Made by a program: the position numbers and the translations under genes. The notes beneath the pieces are model-generated. The model made no database searches. It had not been told where the DNA came from and was given only the letters and a program-made list of their open reading frames with translations. Shown piece by piece: positions 58,204 through 64,000 of a stretch of DNA of 64,000 bases (the stretch's first letter is position 1; every line of letters begins with the position of its first letter). Origin of the DNA: Bacteroidota bacterium (GTDB lineage Bacteria; Bacteroidota; Bacteroidia; Bacteroidales; Bacteroidaceae); NCBI GenBank assembly GCA_023426145.1, contig JAFABG010000004.1, forward strand, positions 10,983 through 74,982. The letters run 5' to 3'.

Positions 58204-58755
58204 ATGAAAAAGCTAATTTTTGTGCTTTGGTTACCTCTGGTAATTGCAATAGTTGCCTGCAGTGGTAAGAAGGAAAGTTCAAATAATGAATCGGTGTTAG
58301 CCACTCAGGATAGTGTCGATCATCATGGAGTTCAGCGTATGCAAAGCTCTAAAAGTGAGGTTGATATAAAGTATAAAGGAAAAGAGTATCATTCGTTGGT
58401 TTCTCGAACGCCTGACGAGGAGTTGCCCAAAGTTACCAATGAAATGGGGGATACGTATGCTGATAACAAAATCTTGTTGCGTTTGACACGTGGAGGTGAA
58501 CGAGTACTGGAGAAATCATTCACTAAAAATGACTTTTCTTCTGTAGTTGATGCTAATTTTTTGTCAAAAGCAATATTGGAAGGTATTGTATATGATAAAA
58601 CGAGCTCTGAAGGTATTATTTATGCAGCTAGTGTGTGTTATCCACAGACCGATTTATATGTGCCACTTTCTATCACCATTACTGGTGAGGGACAGATGAG
58701 TATTAAAAAAGTGGATTTACTTGAAGACTATTATAATGAGGAAGCAGCGAACTAA
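58204..58755 (+). CDS. DUF4738 lipoprotein
   Basis: 183 residues. Signal peptide with lipobox IVAC (Cys19), then a Ser/Glu-rich stretch and a roughly 110-residue beta-rich domain (SEVDIKYKGKEYHSLVSRTP, YADNKILLRLTRGGERVLEK, ILEGIVYDKTSSEGIIYAAS) matching the Bacteroides DUF4738 family. Function unknown. It is divergent from the HTCS-like gene across a 119-bp gap and is unlikely to be part of the galactan locus. Confidence 0.78.
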   Translation: MKKLIFVLWLPLVIAIVACSGKKESSNNESVLATQDSVDHHGVQRMQSSKSEVDIKYKGKEYHSLVSRTPDEELPKVTNEMGDTYADNKILLRLTRGGERVLEKSFTKNDFSSVVDANFLSKAILEGIVYDKTSSEGIIYAASVCYPQTDLYVPLSITITGEGQMSIKKVDLLEDYYNEEAAN

Positions 58756-58837
58756 TGTACTTTAACGATTGATTGTTGCAATGATAAGCGATCTGTAGTT
58801 GCTGTACTGTTAACATGCTGTGTTTGATCTTTTATAT

Positions 58838-58877
58838 TTATTGTGGATCAACTTATTAAGAAGCTGATCCACAATAA
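58838..58877. terminator. Bidirectional terminator between DUF4738 and sdaA
   Basis: TTATTGTGGATCA (58838-58850) pairs perfectly with TGATCCACAATAA (58865-58877) around a 14-nt loop that can pair further. The intervening 58756-58837 shows nothing else clear. Confidence 0.8.
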
Positions 58878-58885
58878 TTGCTATA

Positions 58886-60094
58886 TTACATTTGCTTATA
58901 ATCTTTTGCCAAACCGCCTTCACTGGTTTCTTTGTAAAGTGAAGGTAGATCGTGTCCGGTTTGTTTCATTACTTGTACTACTTTATCAAAAGAGACGCGA
59001 TGCATGCCATCTGTGAAAGCAGAATATAGATTGGCATCTAGTGCTCTAGCCGCAGCATAAGCATTTCGCTCAATACATGGAATTTGAACCAGTCCACATA
59101 CGGGATCGCAAGTCATCCCTAGATGATGTTCTAGTCCCATTTCTGCTGCATATTCAATTTGAGCAGGACTGCCTCCAAATAGCTGATTAGCAGCAGCCGA
59201 TGCCATGGCACAAGCTACTCCAACTTCACCTTGACAGCCTACTTCTGCACCAGAAATAGAGGCGTTGTTTTTTACAATGTTTCCAATTAACCCTGCTGTA
59301 GCTAAAGCTCGCAATATACGAATGTCGCTGAAGTCGCGTATCTTTTGTAAGTGATAAAGCACTGCCGGAATTACTCCACAAGAACCACAAGTAGGCGCTG
59401 TTACAATTTTCCCACCGGAAGCATTCTCTTCACTGACAGCAAGTGCATAAGAAAAGATGAGTCCTCTAGATTGTAGGGATTGTTTATACCCTGTAGCACG
59501 TATATAATAGGTGGATGCTTTTCGACGAAGATTTAGCGGGCCAGGTAAGATTCCCTCTGTTTCTAACCCTCTGTGTATGGATTCTTTCATCGTACTCCAT
59601 ACTTCTGCTAGATAATCCCAGATATCGTCATCCTCACATTCTTTTACATATTCCCAATAACTTTTTCCAGTATGTTCGCACCATTCCAAGATTTCAGTCA
59701 TGTTGCTCATGCCATAAACATCAGGGCTTTCAATGGTCGGGTTATCATTGTTTTCGGCCAAGGCTCCTCCGCCTACACTATAAACTGTCCAGTTTTCTAG
59801 TGTCTTTTTATTAGCATCGAGGGCAGCAAATGTCATTGCATTGGGGTGAAAGGGAAGGAATACTTTGGGTTGCCATACAATTTCGACAGGTGCAGTGGGT
59901 TGAAGCGTATCCATGATAGCTATATCCGTCATATGTCCTTTGCCAGTTGCTGCTAAACTACCGTAAAGCGTTACTTTAAATGATGCAGCATTTGGAAAGC
60001 GTTCTAAGAACATTTCAGCAGCCTTACGTGGACCCATTGTATGGCTACTGGATGGCCCAGTACCGATTCTATACAACTCTTTAATCGATTTCAT
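58886..60094 (-). CDS. sdaA: L-serine ammonia-lyase (L-serine dehydratase), single chain
   Basis: 402 residues. The beta (N-terminal) domain starts MKSIKELYRIGTGPSSSHTMGP; the alpha domain carries TAPTCGSCGVIPAVL, GNIVKNNASISGAEVGCQGEVG and the late TCDPVCGLVQIPCIERNA. The cysteines in these motifs hold the [4Fe-4S] cluster. It deaminates L-serine to pyruvate and ammonia. The single-chain form is usual for Bacteroidetes. The CorA gene upstream ends 21 nt before it, so the two may be cotranscribed. Confidence 0.95.
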   Translation of the reverse strand: MKSIKELYRIGTGPSSSHTMGPRKAAEMFLERFPNAASFKVTLYGSLAATGKGHMTDIAIMDTLQPTAPVEIVWQPKVFLPFHPNAMTFAALDANKKTLENWTVYSVGGGALAENNDNPTIESPDVYGMSNMTEILEWCEHTGKSYWEYVKECEDDDIWDYLAEVWSTMKESIHRGLETEGILPGPLNLRRKASTYYIRATGYKQSLQSRGLIFSYALAVSEENASGGKIVTAPTCGSCGVIPAVLYHLQKIRDFSDIRILRALATAGLIGNIVKNNASISGAEVGCQGEVGVACAMASAAANQLFGGSPAQIEYAAEMGLEHHLGMTCDPVCGLVQIPCIERNAYAAARALDANLYSAFTDGMHRVSFDKVVQVMKQTGHDLPSLYKETSEGGLAKDYKQM

Positions 60095-60115
60095 TACTAT
60101 GTAAAAGGGTTTAAT

Positions 60116-61168
60116 TTAATACCATCTCTTTTTTTTAAAGTACAAATATACGATAAAACCGATTAGCAACATGAGAACCCACGCAAATAAATATCCGTAT
60201 CTCCAGTCTAGCTCCGGCATTTGTTTGTAGTTCATTCCCCACACGCCAGCAAGAAATGTCAAAGGGATGAAAATGGTGGAAACGACAGTTAAGCGTTTCA
60301 TGATCTCATTCATCCGTAAGTCATTGTTTGAAATGTATAAATCGACTAATGCCGACAATGTTTCTCGACAGATTTCAATCGTTTGCAAAACGAATTGCAA
60401 ATGATCATTCACATCATTATAAAAAGCACGGTTGGCTTTATGGATAAGTGAATTTTCTGCTCGTAATAATTTTACATATTGTTCTTTTAAAGGGAGTACT
60501 GCTTTTTTCATTAGCATATATTGCCTGCGAAGTCCTTGTATTTGAATCCCTATGTCTTTTTCATTTGAGATCAAAAGTAGTTCTTCTTCCAAATCTTCCA
60601 AAGCATCATCAATGGAGGAGATGGTAGTGATGTAGTTGCCTATTACGCTATTGAGCAGTACACTCAGTAGATAATCGGTTTGGCGACTACGTATTTTTAG
60701 AACATCTTTCCTCAAAGCTACGTTTATGTCATCGAAAAAGTCGGTTTCTTGTTCAAGAAAGGTGAGCACAAAGTTATTCCCTAAAATAAGGCAGACTTGT
60801 TGTTGTGACAACTCGTTTATGTCTTCTTCCGTTTGATTTTTATTGGGCTGAAAAATTTTTAGGATTAATACAATGTAATTTTCATGTTCCTCTATTTTAG
60901 TAGGGTGATTGGCATTTAATATATCTTGCAGAACAAGAAAGTCGATTTGAAAGTGACTGCAGATTTCTCGAATAGTTTCTGTGTCTTTCATTCCATGTAT
61001 CTGTAGCCAATTGATCCGTTCATTATCTAGCGTTTGCTTAATGGATTGAAATGTATCACCCGAACTTTCCTTAATTTCGTTCGTGTTATATGTGCAGAGA
61101 TGTAAATGAGTAGGGGTAAGGCTCTCGCCAGTATAAATTAATTTCTCGCTGAGTAGATTATTTTTCAT
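60116..61168 (-). CDS. corA: CorA-family magnesium/divalent-cation transporter
   Basis: 350 residues. A long cytosolic helical N-terminal part (including ISSIDDALEDLEEELLLI) is followed by two C-terminal transmembrane helices. The first helix ends in the obligate GMN motif (about residues 311-313, VWGMNYKQMPELDW), and the protein ends with a basic tail, KKKRW. It forms a pentameric Mg2+ (or Co2+/Ni2+) channel. Its promoter is flanked by a long inverted repeat (61175-61225). Confidence 0.93.
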   Translation of the reverse strand: MKNNLLSEKLIYTGESLTPTHLHLCTYNTNEIKESSGDTFQSIKQTLDNERINWLQIHGMKDTETIREICSHFQIDFLVLQDILNANHPTKIEEHENYIVLILKIFQPNKNQTEEDINELSQQQVCLILGNNFVLTFLEQETDFFDDINVALRKDVLKIRSRQTDYLLSVLLNSVIGNYITTISSIDDALEDLEEELLLISNEKDIGIQIQGLRRQYMLMKKAVLPLKEQYVKLLRAENSLIHKANRAFYNDVNDHLQFVLQTIEICRETLSALVDLYISNNDLRMNEIMKRLTVVSTIFIPLTFLAGVWGMNYKQMPELDWRYGYLFAWVLMLLIGFIVYLYFKKKRWY

Positions 61169-61174
61169 GCTTTA

Positions 61175-61228
61175 TTCTCTTTTAGAAAACGACTACAACA
61201 AAGGTAACGGTTTTCTAAAAGAGAACAA
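61175..61228 (-). promoter_or_regulatory. corA promoter enclosed by a 16-bp perfect inverted repeat
   Basis: On the minus strand TTG (61226-61228), a 19-nt spacer, then TACCTTTG (61199-61206) form a -33/-7 pair. A perfect inverted repeat, TTCTCTTTTAGAAAAC (61175-61190) with its complement (61210-61225), brackets the -7 box with a 19-nt gap between arms. It may be an operator whose arms are the spacer and the start-site region. Confidence 0.7.
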
Positions 61229-61253
61229 GTGCTTTGAATATTTTGTTTAGCGA

Positions 61254-63752
61254 TTAGCCTAAATCGACTACAGTGATTCCGGCACCACCAAACTGAACAT
61301 GTTCATCGGCATAATGTTGTACTCCCGGTACAGTGGAAAGATATTGCCGTATTAGTGTGCGAAGGATACCAGTGCCTGTTCCATGAAGAATTCGGACTCT
61401 ATCCATGCCAACTAAAATCGCATCATCAATAAAATAAGTAACAGCCTGTAGTGCTTCGTCTCCGCGCATACCTCTTACATCAATGTCTTGTTTAAAACTA
61501 AGTTTCTTTTCATACATCTGATCGTGTGTCTGACTACTGACAAAGGTGCTTTTAGCAATGCCTTCTGTTTTAGGAACGGCGCTTGTACGTTCTAATCGTT
61601 CTAGTTTTACCGTAGTTTTAATGCTACCAAAAGCTACAATTGCATTCTTACCGTTGATCTCCATAACTTGTCCCACACTTGTTTGCCCCTTTATTTTCAC
61701 ATGCTCTCCTATAGAGATCGGAGTCACTTTCTGTGGGATGATTTTGGTGGGTGAAGAATCTTTAGGTTCTGTTTTCTTGTTTTTCTTTCGGTCTTGCTTT
61801 TCTTTTAACTTTTCCATTTTTCGAGCAATTTTTTCTTCATGCTCTTTGGAAATCATTTCATCTAAAGATGAACGGAAATCAGATAACTCTTGACGCACAA
61901 GTCGAGTCTTTTCTTTCTCAGCTTGCGCCTCCTTTATTGTACGAATCGTATTTTCAATTCGCGCATTTGATTCTTGTAGCATTTTCTCAGCCTCTTCTTT
62001 GGCTTGCTTCATGATTTCTTTTCGTGACTTTTGGAGATCTTCCATTTCAGTCTGATATCGGGCAATGGTTTCTTCCATATGCTTCTCCCTTTGGCGGATT
62101 GTCTGACGCTTTCCTTCCCAATATCTTTTGTCGCGTACAATGTCCTGCAAATATTTATCAGCATTGATATATTCACTTCCAACAATCTCAGATGCATCCG
62201 CTATGACATCTTCAGGCAATCCGATCTTGCGAGCTATTTCTACAGCAAATGAACTTCCTGGATTACCAATTTGCAGCTGAAAAAGGGCCTGCATTAAATG
62301 CCGGTCATAGAGCATAGCTCCATTCACGACTCCTTCATGTTCTTCAGCGAAATGTTTTAGATTTTGGTAATGGGTAGTGATGATTCCAAATGTCTCTTTT
62401 TGATTAAAGCGTTTTAGTACGGCTTCTGCAATTGCTCCACCAATCTGTGGCTCCGTTCCTCCTCCAAATTCGTCAATGAGGATGAGGCTCTTTTCATTGC
62501 AACTCTTCATCATCACTTTCATGTTCGTAAGGTGAGAAGAGTATGTACTTAAATCATCCTCGATAGATTGCTCGTCTCCAATATCAATAAAGATGCTACT
62601 GAATATTCCTGCATGACTACGTTCGTGCATGGGGATAAGCATGCCGCACTGAAGCATGTACTGAAGTAACCCTACCGTTTTTAGACAAACCGATTTTCCA
62701 CCGGCATTGGGACCGGAAATAATAAGTATACGTTGTTTGGTATTTAGCTCAATATCCAAAGGAACTACTTTTTTGCCATGTTTGGCTAATGATAGTTGCA
62801 ATAATGGATGTACCGCCATGGTCCAATCAAGTAATTGCTCATCTTCAATCGCTGGTTTTAAGCTGTTGGTTTGGATGGCAAAATAACTCTTTGCTCGTAT
62901 AAAATCAATTTCAGCAAGGAATTCATAAGATTGGAGGATTTCAGGAACTAAGGGGCGAAGAATATTTGAAAACTCACTTAAGATGCGAATAATTTCTCTT
63001 CTTTCATTTCCTTCAAGTTCTCTAATTCGGTTGTTTGCTTCGACAACTTCTGCCGGTTCAATAAAGACAGTTTTACCACTGGCCGATTCGTCATGAACAA
63101 TTCCTTTAATTTTTCGTTTCAAGCCTGGTGCGACAGGGATAACTAAACGTCCATCACGCATTGTAGGAGTCACGTCTTTATCAACATAGCCTTCAGTTTG
63201 AGCACTACGTAATATGCTGTTTAAAGAACGTGAGATACTTCCCATTGTGCTTGACAGTTCTCGTCTGATATTTGCCAGCTCATTAGAAGCATTATCTTTA
63301 ATTTTTCCGTATTTATTAAGTATTCCATCTATTTTCCCGATTAGTTGAGGGAATACGGCAATATCTCCAGCTAGCTCTTTTAAATAAGGGTATAACGTAT
63401 TGCTACTTTCTTCTTCATTTCTATAAAGGAAGCGAACGATATCACGAATTGTTTCTAGAGATCTGCGGAGATCAAACAATTCTTGCTCGTCTAAGTACAT
63501 ACCTTCAATTCGAACTCGTTTCAAGGAAGAACGAACGTCAAAGAAATATTGATCCGGAAATCCATCTTCTTCTTGAATGATACGCACAAACTCTGTTACT
63601 TGGCTTAAATTCTTGTTTACTTCTTCGTATTGCTCTGAGAACCTCATTGATTCAACCCGCTCTTCACCTAAAGTGCTGAGACACTTCTCTTTCAACAACT
63701 GTCTTATGTGGTCAAATCCTATCTTTTGCTCAAAATTTTGAGGATATATCAT
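61254..63752 (-). CDS. mutS2: Endonuclease MutS2 (MutS-family ATPase with Smr domain)
   Basis: 832 residues from ATG 63752 (MIYPQNFEQKIGFDHI); the longer frame to 63866 is unlikely. Clamp and lever helices precede the ATPase with Walker A SGPNAGGKS (about residues 345-353), Walker B region ILIDEFGGGTEP, and FGIITTHYQNLKHFA. A Lys/Glu-rich coiled coil (about residues 520-690) is followed by a C-terminal Smr nuclease domain (DIDVRGMRGDEALQAV, VRILHGTGTGILR). Roles reported for MutS2 are suppression of homologous recombination and, more recently, ribosome rescue. Confidence 0.94.
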   Translation of the reverse strand: MIYPQNFEQKIGFDHIRQLLKEKCLSTLGEERVESMRFSEQYEEVNKNLSQVTEFVRIIQEEDGFPDQYFFDVRSSLKRVRIEGMYLDEQELFDLRRSLETIRDIVRFLYRNEEESSNTLYPYLKELAGDIAVFPQLIGKIDGILNKYGKIKDNASNELANIRRELSSTMGSISRSLNSILRSAQTEGYVDKDVTPTMRDGRLVIPVAPGLKRKIKGIVHDESASGKTVFIEPAEVVEANNRIRELEGNERREIIRILSEFSNILRPLVPEILQSYEFLAEIDFIRAKSYFAIQTNSLKPAIEDEQLLDWTMAVHPLLQLSLAKHGKKVVPLDIELNTKQRILIISGPNAGGKSVCLKTVGLLQYMLQCGMLIPMHERSHAGIFSSIFIDIGDEQSIEDDLSTYSSHLTNMKVMMKSCNEKSLILIDEFGGGTEPQIGGAIAEAVLKRFNQKETFGIITTHYQNLKHFAEEHEGVVNGAMLYDRHLMQALFQLQIGNPGSSFAVEIARKIGLPEDVIADASEIVGSEYINADKYLQDIVRDKRYWEGKRQTIRQREKHMEETIARYQTEMEDLQKSRKEIMKQAKEEAEKMLQESNARIENTIRTIKEAQAEKEKTRLVRQELSDFRSSLDEMISKEHEEKIARKMEKLKEKQDRKKNKKTEPKDSSPTKIIPQKVTPISIGEHVKIKGQTSVGQVMEINGKNAIVAFGSIKTTVKLERLERTSAVPKTEGIAKSTFVSSQTHDQMYEKKLSFKQDIDVRGMRGDEALQAVTYFIDDAILVGMDRVRILHGTGTGILRTLIRQYLSTVPGVQHYADEHVQFGGAGITVVDLG

Positions 63753-63775
63753 ATCGTTAATCTTATTATAGAGGG

Positions 63776-63783
63776 CAAAAATA
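63776..63783 (-). promoter_or_regulatory. -7 promoter element of mutS2
   Basis: TATTTTTG on the minus strand matches TAnnTTTG, 23 nt before ATG 63752, supporting that start. Confidence 0.5.
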
Positions 63784-63813
63784 CAATTATTTTGCGAAAA
63801 AAATGTCAGATTG

Positions 63814-63844
63814 TTTGCAGATTTAAAAATGATTCGTACCTTTG
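63814..63844 (+). promoter_or_regulatory. Promoter of tRNA-Ser (-33 and -7)
   Basis: TTTG (63814-63817), a 19-nt spacer, then TACCTTTG (63837-63844) have the same -7 sequence and spacing as the tRNA-Trp promoter. The tRNA starts 40 nt downstream. Confidence 0.75.
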
Positions 63845-63884
63845 CACCGCTTTCAACGGAAAGCACTTCTGAAAAAGAAGTTTT

Positions 63885-63969
63885 GGAGAGGTGGCAGAGT
63901 GGTCGATTGCGGCGGTCTTGAAAACCGTTGTACTGCGAGGTACCCGGGGTTCGAATCCCTGTCTCTCCG
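63885..63969 (+). tRNA. tRNA-Ser (anticodon UGA)
   Basis: An 85-nt class II tRNA. Acceptor GGAGAGG pairs with UCUCUCC (one G-U), the anticodon loop CUUGAAA carries UGA, and the long variable arm GUUGUACUGCGAGGUAC is as in serine tRNAs. The T loop is UUCGAAU and the discriminator is G. The 3' CCA is not encoded (GCAA follows). The 31 nt after it only begin a possible hairpin before the window ends. Confidence 0.95.
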
Positions 63970-64000
63970 CAACAAACGCTGAAAATCAGCAGATTGCAAA

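Noticed and set aside
58085..58282. 66-residue extension of the HTCS-like protein
   Set aside because: It would cover the divergent promoter region, including the -7 box at 58117, and overlap the start of the DUF4738 gene; no family homology is seen in it.
61175..61225. Inverted repeat around the corA promoter as an invertible (phase-variable) promoter
   Set aside because: Only 19 nt lie between the arms, far shorter than the DNA segments inverted by Bacteroides site-specific recombinases, and no recombinase gene is nearby.
1..64000. Mobile elements, prophage or defence islands
   Set aside because: I found no transposase, integrase, phage structural gene, restriction or toxin-antitoxin gene, and base composition looks even across the window by eye.

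Overview
The window looks like chromosomal DNA from a Bacteroides species or close relative (Bacteroidales). The support is low-to-medium GC, a SusC/SusD pair with surface lipoproteins, a hybrid two-component-type regulator, an ECF sigma/FecR pair, Bacteroides-only families (DUF5020, DUF4738, DUF4250, histone-like Hc1) and many upstream boxes matching the Bacteroides -7 consensus TAnnTTTG, several with a TTTG/TTG -33 element 19-21 nt away. I see no insertion sequence, prophage, CRISPR array, rRNA or conjugative module. Species cannot be fixed from the sequence alone.

Layout. 1-15.3 kb is mostly housekeeping: a truncated DUF454 membrane protein, queD-queE (queuosine precursor), a pyridoxal kinase, a DUF418 membrane protein, tRNA-Trp, an ArsC/Spx-like protein, a UDG-superfamily glycosylase, a DUF5020 outer-membrane protein with an NCS2 purine permease, a long KamA-type radical SAM enzyme, an AlbA_2 protein, a 58-residue histone-like protein, the radical SAM/DUF4130 DNA-repair-associated pair, a lytic transglycosylase and a MutM/Nei-like protein without the usual catalytic proline. 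15.3-18.8 kb is a hexuronate operon (LacI regulator, SDR mannonate oxidoreductase, mannonate dehydratase) with a perfect 24-bp palindrome touching the -33 element. 18.8-27.0 kb (minus strand) is a MarR-controlled efflux region: two small membrane proteins, thioredoxin, TolC, adaptor, RND pump, a PII-like protein, DUF2892, MarR and a DnaQ-type exonuclease. Four copies of a WTTCC-N3-RGAAA dyad lie at its upstream regions. 27.2-31.5 kb is an ECF sigma/FecR module flanked by two paralogous surface-type proteins instead of a TonB receptor. 31.9-33.4 kb is a second sigma/anti-sigma module ending in a Spy/CpxP-like protein. 33.6-41.5 kb holds a Na+/alanine symporter, endonuclease IV, an AraC regulator, FKBP isomerase, TrpB2 and a Trk/Ktr potassium uptake pair.

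41.6-58.1 kb is a polysaccharide utilisation locus on the minus strand. Its order is regulator, clan GH-A hydrolase, SusC, SusD, SusE/F-like lipoprotein, GH53 endo-galactanase and GH2 beta-galactosidase. The enzymes point to beta-1,4-galactan (pectic galactan / type I arabinogalactan). The regulator is HTCS-like but has lost the receiver domain, and its kinase phospho-acceptor His is Asn. 58.2-64 kb holds a DUF4738 lipoprotein, L-serine dehydratase, CorA, MutS2 and tRNA-Ser(UGA).

Five observations are worth following most: the phosphorelay-less HTCS-like regulator; the MarR dyad set; the receptor-less sigma/FecR module; two unrelated intergenic arrays that both have an exact 22-bp period; and the hexuronate palindrome overlapping its promoter.
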